A DNA stretch of 64,000 nt, from contig JAHLWZ010000792.1 of assembly GCA_020536535.1 (NCBI GenBank), positions 138,068 to 202,067 on the forward strand, written 5' to 3'. Shown here in pieces: positions 36,267-47,646 of this stretch. Source of the stretch: Pelomyxa schiedti (taxonomy: Eukaryota; Evosea; Pelobiontida; Pelomyxidae). A program made the position numbers and the translations under genes. The first letter of the stretch is position 1; each line of letters opens with the position of its first letter. A model generated the notes under the pieces. The model ran no database searches. It was not told where the DNA came from and worked only from the letters and a program-made list of their open reading frames with translations.

Positions 36267-39200
36267 ATGATGATGGACGCGGCCAGGCTACAACAGCAGC
36301 TGTCAGTCAGCCACAAGAGGACGGCCTCGGACTCGCCGTCGCCCACGTCGCCGCCCCCCATGCTCATGGGGGCCCCGGAGCCCCCCCCGCCCGCCACCAG
36401 CGCGCCCATGCCCTTCCCCATCCGCTGCGCCCCCTCGTCCCTCTCCGAGCAGGCGCTGCTCTCGCCCTCCTCCCCGCACGGCGGCCTCGGCGGCGGCGTG
36501 TGGGGCGGCGGGCACCTGCACCACCTCCACCAGCTGCACGGCCACGGGCCGGGCAGCGGCTGGGGCGGCGGCTACGACGACGACTACATCCCGCCGCCGA
36601 CGACGCCGGCGCCGCTGCCGCTGGTCACGCCGTTCCACTCGTCGCCCAACCTGGCGGCCCACATCCCGCCGCCGCCCATCCCGCCCGGCTGCCCGTCGCC
36701 GACCGTCGGGGGCACGGCCACGCCCCCGCTGTCCACCAGCGGGCAGCTCCCGCGGCGCCACCACCGCCCCGCCGCGTCCTACTCGGGCTCCATGTCGCCG
36801 GTGTCCGCGTCGGTCCCGCGGCCGCCGGGCTCGGGCCACTCCAGCTCCATGTCCAACTCGGGGGGCTCCGCGACGACCTCCTCGCGGCCCACCAACATCA
36901 TCAGCCAGACGTCCGCGTCGGGGGGCAGCCACCACCACCACTCGCACCACCGGCCCAGCAACGGCACGGGCTCCGCCTGCGCCTCGCCCTCGCAGTCGCC
37001 GATCCCCTCGCCCTCGTCGTCGCCCTCCAGCTCCGTGCTGTATGTCATGTCGCCCGCGCCGCGGCCGCCCCCGCCGCCGCTGCCTTCCGCTTCCAGCCCA
37101 ATGAACTCGGCGGCTCTCGCGGCTGCACTTTCGGCAGCTTCCGGGGCAACTCCAAATGCAACTGCAACTGCAAATGCAAATCCAAATGTGAATTCAGGTC
37201 CAAATCCAAGTGCACTACTACTGGCATCAATACCACCTTCACCACCTAGAACAACTCGTAAATACTCTTCATCCTTTTCTGCATCTAGTCCAACTCCAGG
37301 TTATCTGTGTTCTATGTTTTCTATGTTCTCTCTAACTTAACGTACTTAACTTAACCTAAACGTTTTGGTTTCCCCTGCAGGTGCCTGGATACAAAAATTT
37401 TTCGGAAAAAAGGAACCCCTCATGTCTACTCCTTTAAAAAGAAATGACTTCTTAACCTCCCAATCAAGTGCTTTCAATCCTCCTCCTAGCAGTCCCCTCT
37501 TTGTCCCTCCCCCATCGACTCCTCCCCCAGGGACCTTGTCTTCTGTACCATCACCCATTCCTGCTCCCCCAACACACCCTCCTCCACTTTATTATTTACC
37601 ACCACGGTCATCAACCCGACAAAGGGCCTACACTGACTTTCCACAAACACCATCTACATCCCCACCTAATAACAATTCACTTTACCAACCAAATCCAGTT
37701 CCAGCACCCCCACCAAGTAATGACATGGTTTACACTCTCCTTTGTGATAAATATGCATGGCCTTGCCTGCGATACCATACCGCAAAACATTCACCTCACC
37801 CTGACGCCTTGTGTGACGTTTCTTTTGCTCATGACTGCACGTCTTCACTGAATACACACTCTTGCACCCAAGCGTGCAGCAGTAATTCCTCACCAGTTGC
37901 ATCAACAGCACCTTCTGCTAGCACCAACTTGACACATGTGGAAAATACCACAACTGGGAACACAAATAATACGAACGATGATTTCACACGTTACTGTTCT
38001 CATGCACTAGAGGACGTTTATTACCGGTATGAAAGCCAGTTATCTTTGAAATTGCGAGAGAAAGCAATTCGTTGTCGAACAAATATACACATTGCTGTGG
38101 TATACTCTCTCTTTTTTTCTTTTACCAATGTAACAGTCGCTCTAAGAAAAGCTTTGTTCTTTGCCTAGAGATGATGGCAGCAGAAATTGTAAATAGCTTT
38201 CTTGTAGCATATCCAGCTTTCACTCCAAAGGTGCAATTTATAAATTTGATTCACATTAGTTACCATTCCCCATAAACCAGACAGGAAATGGACTCAGCAT
38301 TTCCTCTCCAGGTGAAGATTCTCCACAAAGGTTTCTTTTTCAGTTGATGCACAACCTCCTAATTTTTGATAGTTTAGCTACAAGTGGAGACCAACGAGAT
38401 TCCTTTACTGACGACAGGTTTATTTTAGAATAATAAAAAACCTTCCATTCTCACCTAAAGGAGGGTGGGATCTGATTCTGACGGGAATGATGCTGAAGTA
38501 CCATCCCCTGTTTATTTTATTTTCTCACCAAACATCCTTTTGTTCCTCCCAGGAGGAATCCCCTCTCACACGACTCCATCTTGCAACAACTCAGAAAGTG
38601 TTAATATGCTCTCCTGGTGTGCCCCTTCATCTATCTGTTCAAGTGTAACTTTCCACAAAAAGAGTCCATCACATCATCTTGCTCTGTCAAACGAGGTAGC
38701 TGCTCAACATCTTTATGCGAATGTGACCAATACTATGGAACAGTTTATGGTTGCTTCCTTCATTCTCTTTTAACTTAGTAGGCTTATAATTGTAGGTGGG
38801 GTATGTCAAAATTGCGGTCACAGCCCTACTGTCCATGAAAATATGGGCCCTGTTGACAGCATATTGAAGAGCACCTCGCAGACCTCTGGGCCGTCTCTTG
38901 ACGATTTTCCTCTTCCAACAACAACACACTCTGAAAACCGTTTGGCTGTGTCAGACTCTGAGATCCGCACATTGTCGATTATCACAAAGCATTCTGCAAC
39001 ACAAAAATCCAATCCGGAACTGGCAAAGGGTTTCTTTATTTGTGTTACTTTTTGTTGACTGACCTTGTTTGTAAGCTGATGAGCATTTGTTGGTGTCGCC
39101 AGTACCTTCCCTTGCGTCATCGAACCCTGAGCAGCCCTCTCCATTAATACATCAAGTTATCCATTGAAACTGTTCATTTATCCAATTCGCCTCACCGACT

Positions 39201-40596
39201 TGCAGACTTCCATAGATCAAGGAAACCCTAGTCACCAAGTGCCCCGGTCTAGTGATAAAACAGAGCCAGCCACACAACAATCTCCCCTGAGTAAGTCTAT
39301 ATTTGAACAAATTCTTAAACTTAATTTTTTTCTTCTCTTAAAACAGATGATGCTAAACAGTGGGCTATCCCATGGAGTGAAATAAAGCAGCACATTGAAA
39401 AGAAACCTTTTGGTAATGGCAGTTTTGCTAAGCTGTAAGTGGCACAACCTTTTTAATTTTTTTTTTAATTATTCCTTTCAGGTACAAAGGAGTATGGCGC
39501 AATCAATGTGTTGCAGTAAAGGTTTTAAAGGATAAACCAGATAAGCGAGCAATACAAGATTTTAAAAAGGAATTCTCCCTGTTAAGGTATCATGACTTTT
39601 GTCATTTTATGTATTAATATTTGCCAGTGAACTTCGATCTCCCAACATTGTGTATTTCTACGGAGCTGTTCTGGAGCCTCGAGTTTGTCTTGTTCTAGAA
39701 TATTGTTCAAGGGGAAGTTTGGAAACGTAAGCATATTTTCGGTCACGGTCACTGTCTCACACCCCAAAGAGTTATGAAGAGTGATGCAAGTTTCACATGG
39801 GAACATGTTTTTCAGTATGCGGCAGATACTCTAAGAGGTCTCCTATGCCTTCATTCATGGGTGCCGCAGCTTCTTCACAGAGATTTGAAATCGTCCAACG
39901 TTCTCCTTGCTGATAACGGCGCTGCCAAGTTGTGGTAAGTAAGTTTTTTTTAGAAAACAGATTTGCATCGTACAACAACTCAATCTCCAAAAAGTGATTT
40001 TGGAACCACCCGGATAAATGATGACTCTGACACACTTTACCAAGTGCGGGGGACATATGCTTATAGTTGCCCGGTATAAGAAATTTTCAGACACATACAA
40101 TTCTAAGTTTCCCCAGGAAGTTTTCATTGGGGGTGTACACACTGACAAGTCGGATATATTCAGCTTTTCAATATTACTTTGGGAGGTTTGTTTTTAATTT
40201 TCCTACACAATTCTTACTCGGAAAATCATATCAATGCACAAAGATGGTCACAAGATGTATAAAGGTGCTCCTCACTCCTTACAAAGAAACCAAACACTCA
40301 CACAAACAATTCAGGGCGAATATGTGCGGCCATACAGTGAGTACACTATGATTCAAGTGGAATTCCAAATACTCGTGCAAGTTGCACAGAAGGGAATCAG
40401 GCCCACAATTCCAAGTTCTTGTCCGCACGCAATGTCCTCCATTATACAACACTGTTGGAGTGCATCACCATACATGAGACCGAGTTGCTCCGAGGCACAG
40501 CACTGGTTGGAAGAAGCACAGGTGGTGTACAATTCCAAGCAAAAGAAATGGAACAAGGTGCGAGAGAAGGAGAAGAAGCACAAGAACGATTCGTAA
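36267..40596 (+). CDS. TKL-type protein kinase with long Pro/Ser/His-rich N-terminus
   Basis: Exon 1 (36267 to about 37300) is extremely GC-rich at first and encodes Pro, Ser, Gly and His runs. It grades into AT-rich coding before the first intron. Exon 2 begins GAWIQKFFGKKE and is again Pro/Ser-rich. The catalytic domain lies at about 39345-40560: FGNGSFAKLYKGVW (Gly loop), VAVKVLKDK, LEYCSRGSLETV, LLHRDLKSSNVLLADNGAAK, then CDFGTTR after an intron. VRGTYAYSCPE follows, and SDIFSFSILLWE and RPSCSEA lie in the C-lobe. The VAVK Lys, HRD and DFG residues are all present. HRDLKSSN and the overall pattern are of tyrosine-kinase-like (TKL) Ser/Thr kinases, abundant in amoebae. The C-terminus is a short basic tail. 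No receptor or membrane segment is seen, so the kinase is cytoplasmic. Confidence 0.85.
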
Positions 40597-40692
40597 AGTT
40601 TTGTATTTGTAAACACCCAATTTTTCCTTTTTGGCATAAAAAAGCCTCTTTTTATATATCGAAGTCAACAACAAAACAAAGTGTTATTTCTG

Positions 40693-41806
40693 TCAGGAAT
40701 GCCATGCCCTATAGGAAGCATAGTAAATATCAATGTCAGCCAAAAGGCCCCTTGTGTGTTTTGGTGTCCAGCCAAGCAGCCTTTCTGTCTTTTCCAGTGG
40801 CGAAAAGTCAGTCACCTCAAAAGCTACAAAGGACTGGAATCCCGTTGTAACGTCACTGTATGTGATGGGACCAGTATAGCCTGTTGCCTTGGCTCCGGCA
40901 ATCAGCAGTTCTTCATAGGTTGGATTTCCTGCGTTGTCCAGATAAGGAAGGTTATTGGCATGGGACTTAACGAATTTCATACCGGTTTTTGCTGCAACAC
41001 CAAAGGTTTGGCCTTGGGCAATAGCTCTATGAGAGTCAATGAGTACATAGGCCTCAGCCAAATCATCAATATGAACCCATGTCCATTTCCTCAAACGGTT
41101 GCCCTTAAATCCAACTCAGAATTTCTAGTCACTTGTTAGACGTTTTTACCTGGATTTCTAGTGCGTCGGGCCTCTTGAAGTATAAATTCTCACCAACAAT
41201 GCCACCGGATCCTAGTAGGATAAAGTAAGGAAATTAATATGGTAAGGAAATGTGATACCTCCGTAAATGAACCCAGGCCTCACAACGCAGCCAGTAACAC
41301 CAGGGTGAGAAAGAACAATGTTCTCTAGGGGGTATTGCCTAAACCCTGTTGTGAAAATGAACAGCTTTGGCCTGCCAAGTTCGTCATTGCCACTAGCAGC
41401 AGTCCTATTCAGCATAGCCTGCATGATGGCTGGGGATTCAGTCATTGATGCGCATTCAATCACTATTCCAGCCTAGATTGAAATTGGAATTAGAATTTGA
41501 ACTAAGGTCAAACAAAGATTTTCGTTTTGCGATTTGTGTGGCACGAAGCTGGAAAATATTAATTAATAAATAATAATAAACAGGAACGCATGGTACCTCG
41601 GCAAAGCAATGGGCGTAAAGATCCGTGTTGGTAAGATCATCCACTATTATGGGAATGATTTCCTCGTGCACAAGCCTTGCAGCTTGTGCCTTCTGCTCGG
41701 TCCTTACGATTCCCATAACTCTGAACCCAGCTCTGCGGAAGGCGAGGCATACTGCTCGTCCCGTGTAACCGTTGGCACCACTCACAAGCACCACTTTGCT
41801 GCTCAT
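40693..41806 (-). CDS. Atypical short-chain dehydrogenase/NAD(P)-dependent epimerase-like protein
   Basis: The start at 41806 gives SSKVVLVSGANGYTGRAVCL, a Rossmann dinucleotide-binding motif of the GxxGxxG type, followed by RVMGIVRTEQKAQAAR and a DDLTNTD segment. Later exons give GRPKLFIFTTGF, VTGCVVRPGFIYGG, WTWVHIDDLAEAYVLIDSHR and LGWTPKHTRGLLADIDIYYA. The last two are typical of the extended SDR C-terminal half. The classic YxxxK catalytic pair is not evident (a Tyr occurs in GFRQYPLENI without the Lys). This points to an atypical SDR that may be a binding or reductase-type member. Four or five short introns are implied. It lies tail to tail with the kinase gene, about 96 bp apart. Confidence 0.83.
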
Positions 41807-42072
41807 TTTAATTGTTTCTGTCTGTGTAGGAAAAAAAAATTAAATCGAAGCGGCCCTTAAAACGACGTTTCGGGGTCATTATTCGTTGGTCGTTGCAGCT
41901 CTCGTTGATCCCAAAATGACTTCGTCGCACGTGAAAACTCTGTCTGGGGCCTGAGAGTGTTCCACTCCACAGAAGGTCCCCACTATTCACGCGACCCTCT
42001 TAGGATGGAGCCAAGTTCGAACTCCAGAGATTACTCATCATCAGCAAACACACACAAAAGAAACAAAAAAAA

Positions 42073-42522
42073 ATGAGGCACTGCTGCCCGTTGGTGGTGC
42101 GCCTTTCCGTGTGCGCGTTCCTGCTGTCTGCCATAGTCTCGGTCAGCCTCCACTGCCGAGACCACTACAACCTGCGCCTGGAGCCGCTGCCCGGCAACCT
42201 CGTGGCGCTGGCGTCGATGCGCCGCGGGGAGGAGTCCCAGCTCATCGCCATCGGGGCGCGGTACATCGCCAAGAACCGCGACGGCGCCGGCAACGCGGTG
42301 GTGGTCTGCGACGACATCACGGGCGCGGACGACGGGCTGGGCGAGGGCCTGCACTACCACATGCGCCTCACGTGGCCCGAGCCCCGCACCCCGGGGCAGC
42401 ACTGGCGCCTGCGGTGGCGCGCCGTCCTCGGCGCCGTGTGGGTCCTGGGCCCCTGGTGGGCCGTGCCTGCTGCCGCCGCGGCTGCAGTTGCTTTTGTGGC
42501 GTCACCCTTGTTGTGCTTTTGA
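42073..42522 (+). CDS. Small secreted protein, GC-rich, possibly GPI-anchored
   Basis: Single exon of 149 residues. The N-terminus LVVRLSVCAFLLSAIVSVSL is a signal peptide. The middle contains SQLIAIGARYIAKNRDGAGN and GLGEGLHYHMRLTWPEP. The C-terminus is hydrophobic (AVPAAAAAAVAFVASPLLCF), consistent with a GPI signal or TM helix. The spacing of the Ala-rich helix and the strand before Pro faintly resembles a cystatin, but the QVVAG motif is absent, so I assign no function. The coding part is far more GC-rich than its surroundings. A CTG-repeat, a T run (42558-42573) and an AATAAA near 42708 follow downstream, fitting a 3' untranslated region. Confidence 0.6.
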   Translation: MRHCCPLVVRLSVCAFLLSAIVSVSLHCRDHYNLRLEPLPGNLVALASMRRGEESQLIAIGARYIAKNRDGAGNAVVVCDDITGADDGLGEGLHYHMRLTWPEPRTPGQHWRLRWRAVLGAVWVLGPWWAVPAAAAAAVAFVASPLLCF

Positions 42523-42805
42523 GAGAAAAAAAAGAGTGCTGCTGCTGCTGCTGCTGCTTTTTTTTTTTTTTTTGCTACTGCTGAGCTTGATTATGACCAC
42601 TCCGCCCATTTTGACTCACTCCTGCTTGATTTGAGGCTTAGAAATGCACTGCCCACATTCCTCTTCTAATTGTGTGGTGCACAATGTGAAGTCAAAAGCC
42701 TGCTATCAATAAACACAACATGAAAGACAAGTTCTTTTTGTTTTATTATTATTGTTGCTACTACACACAACAAATGTGGAGAGGGCAAACCGTAACAGCA
42801 GTTTG

Positions 42806-45575
42806 TTATTGAAGAAGACATCTGCTATTTGTGTGTGAATTTTTGTACTTGAGGGTGACCCAATGTCTGACAGCGTTTTGTAAGAGGGTAACCAAAGACG
42901 CAGTAGTGCCAGACATGGCAGAGACCTCATAAAAGGGTAAAGGTAAAATCCATGACCTGTGTAATGACACTTAGAATACTTGGTCATAGTTCGGAAATTC
43001 ACAGCAACCTTGAAGAATCCCTGATTTCTTTGGTTGAAAGGCAGTTTAGACGGGTATCACTTCTGAGGTCACTGTGTATGAAAGCACTTTAAAATCACCA
43101 CTTGGAGAAATAAATCGTTACACTTTGGATGCAACTACAATTAACGGAGTGTGTGGCCTATTCTGTATTATTTCTGGAATCCATTTTTCGTGCTAGGGAT
43201 GGTTATAGAGAAGCAACATGGTCAAATGGTGTACCATGTGAATCAGAGAGTCGTGCCTGTCAACTGAGACCATTAGAAAAAATAGGTCAGCTTGAAGATA
43301 ACTGCTTGTTGTAACTCAAAGGAAAATCATAAAATAACTGACACTAAAGGTCGCAGGCGGAGGCTATCATCCTGGGCTGCCTAATGAACGGATGAGGATG
43401 GGATGCCTTAAATTGAGTGGCATGGCACACCGTATCCCAAATAGTCACATCGAAACTAGTGCCATCCACATCAAGGAAAACTGTTGTATTAGGTTCATAA
43501 CCCATTGTGGCAGGAGAAGGGCTAAGGGGAGGTGTAACGAATACTAAGGTACTAAGGACTTGTTGAATACCACCAAGAACCACTTTCAAGTGTTTTAATC
43601 AGTGACGTTTTTCCTACACCAGTGTCTCCAACAATAACAACTTGAAGGCTCCGAGTAGCAGTGGAAATATACTTTCTGATGTTGCGTGTTTTCAGAGCTG
43701 CTTGGGCATAAGCAAGCACCTTCCAGTATAAGTTTTAAGAAATACATCAATGAGGAAGTAACTTGGGATCGTGCAGAAAGTTCAATATCTAACAAGTCGA
43801 GAGGGAAGTGTTCCAAAAATTGCAACCATAATTCATCAATGCAAGCTACATGGTACCATTGCTTACAGACAGCGCCACATCTAATTTAACTGAGCAAGCA
43901 CAGAAACATAAATTTCTCACCTAGATAAATCAATGGCAGTTTTCAAGAAAGAAAATATGTGGCGTAAAACGTCATTACCAAGACTGGCCTGGGGGCAGCT
44001 CAAACTTTCGCATTCGGTACAAGAAAGTAACAGGCAGACAAGGGGAATTGAGTTTCCTTTTTGGACAACTTGACCCCCTGTGATAACAAGAGAGTTCCTG
44101 TAATGATGTGCACTTCGCCAAAGTAAATAGTTGCTACCTCAAAATGCATGCGGCACCCAAGGAATGTGACTCAAAAGTATGGAATGTAGAGTAGTTAATT
44201 GCCTGACTTCTCCATGTGCCTTTAGGCAAATTGACTGCATAGACACTCTTGCAGTTATTTGCCTTCATTCCAGTAGTTCCCCCGAAGATATAGAGCTCCT
44301 CTGTGGCAAGGTCCAAGGCATGGGAGAACCCCCACCTATTTCGTCATTTATCTTCAGTTATGTATCATGCTGGAAATTCTTGAACAAGTGAGGTAAAGAC
44401 CTGGAAGCAGGAATATCACCGGTTATTATCACTGGAGACCATTGAAATGTCCTAAGATTCAACTTCCACAATACATTTTCCACAAGGTCGTGGCCGTTGG
44501 AAGAAAGTCCACCAAAGATAAACATATTTCCCTTGAACTCGCATGATCCATGATAATATCTCGTAAATGTTACTTGTGTATGGCAAAAAGATGGGAATGT
44601 GCCGAGGAGGTATTTCCCCTTGAACAGTGACACAACTCCAGGTATTAGATACAACGGAGTAGACATAAAGTTCATTACTTGCATTTCTGAAAAAAAAAAT
44701 CAACTGGGAGAATTTGGTTGAAAAGGAAACCCATTGCAGTCAAAACCTCCAAATATAAACATGTTGTCATCAAAAAAAATAGCTGAGTGACCATAGCGCA
44801 TCTGGTTTGAAAAATATCCCCATTTTTGCCTATTCTCTTTATCTCAGGAGATGACATACTGTTGGGACACTTGGGCTTGACAGCCCTTGGCGTGAAAGTA
44901 GTTTCCACGAGTTAGTAAACAGGGTCAACTGCCAGAGGTCATTCAAGAAAAATCTAATAGAACGTGAAACCACCAACATTTTCCTCACAAGGAGAACATA
45001 CTCATTACGGCCACCAAACACAAGGAGGGAGTCAGAGGAGGGACAATAAACTGAAGTATGATTCATTCTCCCCAGCAACTCTTCCAGATTTTGGATCAGG
45101 AATAGGATTCCCACCAGTAAAATAACACACTGCTATTTCCTGAACTAGCCACTGAGATGCTTGTGTCCAAATGCACCCACTCTCCCATAATGTCCAGAAC
45201 CCAAACGTCGTCAAAGAAGCACCTGAGGCCCGCGCCGTCCACGTCGACGCCCCCAAACATCAACCCACAAACACTCTCCCGAGATTTCAACAAAGCCACA
45301 GACGTCGACGCCGTCGATGAGGAATGCGGCGGTACAACGCGGTCCCCGTAGCCATCGCCATCGGCAGTGCTGGCGGCAGCTGGTGCGCGAATTGCGTTAT
45401 GGGACACCACAACGGGCGGCGGCACGGCGGTGATCGTGTGCCCGTGCCTTGGCCCTGGAAGACGACCAGATGAGGCCTTACCCTCAGCCACCAATCTGTT
45501 GACCCGTCGTGACGTCATGTCGCGCTCGGTGGTCGTGTCGCATTGGATTAGTCGCCAACCAGTGCGCCGCTTCAT
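42806..45575 (-). CDS. Kelch repeat / F-box / Rho-type GTPase fusion protein with CAAX end
   Basis: Read right to left from 45575. Kelch repeats occupy about 45300-44030, for example MNHTSVYCPSSDSLLVFGGR, SCEFKGNMFIFGGLSSNGHD and LATEELYIFGGTTG. The last kelch blade (NSLVITGGQVVQKGNS) runs directly into an F-box: LGNDVLRHIFSFLKTAIDLS, intron, then CGAVCKQWYHVACIDELWLQ. After VLAYAQAALKTRNIRKYIST comes a Rho-like G domain: VVIVGDTGVGKTSLIKTLES (G1) and FLDVDGTSFDVTIWDT, intron, AAQDDSLRLRPLVY (G3). Next are YLQADLFFLMVSVDRHDSL, KWIPEIIQNRPHTPLIVVAS, DLRSDTR and YEVSAMSGTTASLV (G5). It ends RCLLQ at the stop 42806-42808, a CAAX prenylation motif. The usual DTAGQ reads DTAAQ. Frames join through every intron I tested from the last blade to the stop. 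It should be a membrane-tethered SCF-type adaptor under nucleotide control. Confidence 0.88.
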
Positions 45576-45739
45576 CTTTCTCCACTTTTTCTTCTACTTT
45601 GTTTTATGAGAAAGAAGTTTGCCGATTGATGTTCCGTTGGGTTGCGGCAAGAAGAAGGCTACCAAGAATTCTTGCCTCTGACGCCCTGCATGTATTTGAA
45701 TACAACATTTGTGAAGTCATCGGCAACGGTCATAAGAAT

Positions 45740-46901
45740 CTATGTTGTTTGGGTTGTATTAGAGGGCTTTGTGGGATTTGAAGGTACATTCCACGCATTG
45801 TAGTCTGGGTACATTTTGTCCACATCTGGAAGACCCCCAAATCTTACTCTGTCCACTCTGTCGGCGTTACAAAGAGCGATGGTAACAACGTTGGCTGCTG
45901 GGTCGACATGAGGTCTGAGGGAATAGTTCACTTTCAATCATTAATGGAGCTGGTTAAGGGCTACTTACAAGTGTTGTTCGTGAAACAAAATCGCTTGAGA
46001 GACTATGGATATTATGCGGCGGTCAAGGTGCTTCCTTTTCGCGTAAATTCGCCACACCTAAAATGCGTCGGAACATGTTAAAAACTTGGTCGGCACACAT
46101 TGGCACCTCGTTCGGCATGCCCAGGGTCATCCGTCTCATCTGTTGATTGAAGTGTCAGGTTCAAAGTGATTATACTGTGAGATTTGCATTCTTGTCCTGG
46201 CACAGTCATGGAAAAATGCACTGTACATGACGCATTCCTCCAGAGCACTCAGCTCCAGGTCACAACCATCAACTGAAGCCTGTGTACATAATTACGGGAA
46301 AAACGGATACCCACGATATCCTACATTGTAGGGTACAAAAAAAAAAAAAAAAAAAAAAAGCCTAAAATACATACAGTACTACAGCCGCTAGGATGGTGGG
46401 GGTAAACAGTTCTCAGAATGAAGAGGCCATAAGTTGCAACCCTCAACCAGTGTGACATCCCATGCAGCATTGAATACTCCAAAAGGAAACACTCCCCAAC
46501 TGCCGTTGCCTTGTCCTCTTCATCGTCCTCGTCGTCACCGCACTCTGTCCCACAATGGCCATCACTGGGGTCACTTTCTGCCTCACTTGCGCGCACTTTC
46601 GCCCTTGACGCAGTGCCTTTCGCAGGGCAATAGTCTTCGTCCTCCCCGTCGCCGTCGTCGAACTCCGCGGCCTCTGAGCGCTCGGGGGCGGTGTCGACGT
46701 AGAGTTGAGTGAATCGTGCCACGCACTGACGAAGCGCAGCGCGAAGTTGCTCATCGACGGCGGGTTTGGGTGGCACTTATGGGCTGTGAGCGCCGCGCCA
46801 CTACGATTGATTTGATTGCGTTGTGTGGTCGGGAGAAAGTAAGTAGGCTCACCGTCTACTGCGGTACCAAAGAACACGTTACTGAGCAGTCGGCTTACCA
46901 T
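45740..46901 (-). CDS. HD-domain phosphohydrolase-like protein
   Basis: Read right to left from ATG at 46901 (MVSRLLSNVFFGTAVD). An intron joins this to VPPKPAVDEQLRAALRQCVA; a GTG at 46774-46776 is not a start. A strongly acidic insert (FDDGDGEDEDY; CGDDEDDEEDK) follows. The HD-type core then appears in pieces: LHGMSHWLRVATYGLFIL (first His), LEECVMYSAFFHDCART (the HD pair), DETDDPGHAERGAN, KRKHLDRRIISIVSQAI with FHEQHL, and finally VTIALCNADRVDRVRFG (the distal Asp). This is the order of metal-binding residues in HD phosphohydrolases and fits a bacterial-type HD family better than a nucleotide phosphodiesterase. The substrate is unknown. Five short introns are implied; one contains a run of more than 20 A/T near 46338. 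Confidence 0.68.
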
Positions 46902-47074
46902 CAAAACGTGCAACACCCAACTTGGCGAAGGTTAAACTAACTGTTTTCCCCCTGTTCATCAGATTGCACACGGGAGGGAGTAAGGAGAAGACTCTACTAC
47001 TACGAACCGATAGTACAAAAGGAGAGGGGATTCTCCTAATGAACTAATGCTCACAGCACTCTGTGTGTACAGTA

Positions 47075-47155
47075 CCAAATTTCTTTTTTGTTATCCTTTC
47101 CTCAATTATAACTCCTCAACAGTGCCAATGCCTGCCTCAAATTGGTGTGAGCCAC
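47075..47155 (+). repeat. 81-bp direct repeat, copy 1
   Basis: Identical over 81 bp to 47383-47463. Starts CCAAATTTCTTTTTTG and ends GGTGTGAGCCAC. It lies in the intergenic space between the HD gene and the next plus-strand gene. Confidence 0.93.
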
Positions 47156-47382
47156 ATTCCTCACACAAAGACGCACAGAACTGTATGCTTGCTTTGGTTC
47201 AAGGCCCACATTTTCCTGGCAAACTCAGGAATTTCGAGGGCTTTCACCCCTAGGAAGCCCTTTGTCCTGAGATTTTTGAGATTTTAGGTCACCCCATTTT
47301 GACATCACTGTGAGGGCCCTGGTCCAAAACCTACTTCCATGCTCGGCATTCATTCCATTGCTTTAATGCTGGGGAGAATGGT

Positions 47383-47463
47383 CCAAATTTCTTTTTTGTT
47401 ATCCTTTCCTCAATTATAACTCCTCAACAGTGCCAATGCCTGCCTCAAATTGGTGTGAGCCAC
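47383..47463 (+). repeat. 81-bp direct repeat, copy 2
   Basis: A perfect second copy, 227 bp after the end of copy 1. It is followed within 9 bp by a perfect hairpin (47472-47507). Confidence 0.93.
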
Positions 47464-47471
47464 TTTCATCT

Positions 47472-47507
47472 CCACCCAAAAGAGGGGAACACCCCTCTTT
47501 TGGGTGG
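47472..47507. repeat. Perfect 16-bp stem hairpin
   Basis: Arms 47472-47487 and 47492-47507 are exact reverse complements around a 4-nt loop AACA; the left arm is CCACCCAAAAGAGGGG. It adjoins the second direct repeat and lies 140 bp before the start codon of the large plus-strand gene, so it might be an element end or a structured 5' leader. Confidence 0.88.
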
Positions 47508-47646
47508 TTGCCTTTTTCCTCCTTTTGCTAGCTTTGCTGTTGTGCCCCTCGAGAAGTATATTCTGCTGCTGGAAGCACCAACTTGGGTTGGCGTTGATTA
47601 CGAACAAGTTCTTCGGGGAATACATCGAACACACCAAACGTTTGTG

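Larger units (their letters stand above)
46902..47646. other. Intergenic region carrying the repeat cluster
   Basis: This is the longest non-coding stretch in the central part of the window. It contains the two 81-bp repeats and the hairpin annotated separately. No protein or RNA gene is recognised. It must hold the promoters of the divergent HD gene and the TPR-GTPase-VPS9 gene. Confidence 0.5.

Noticed and set aside
36303-37249. Arg/Ala/Gly-rich frames on both strands over the kinase N-terminus
   Set aside because: They are alternative frames of a GC-rich, repetitive exon; only the plus frame from 36267 joins the kinase by splicing.
46321-46776. Start of the HD gene at a GTG (46774)
   Set aside because: An in-frame TAA lies just upstream, and a GT-AG intron links the frame to an ATG exon at 46901.
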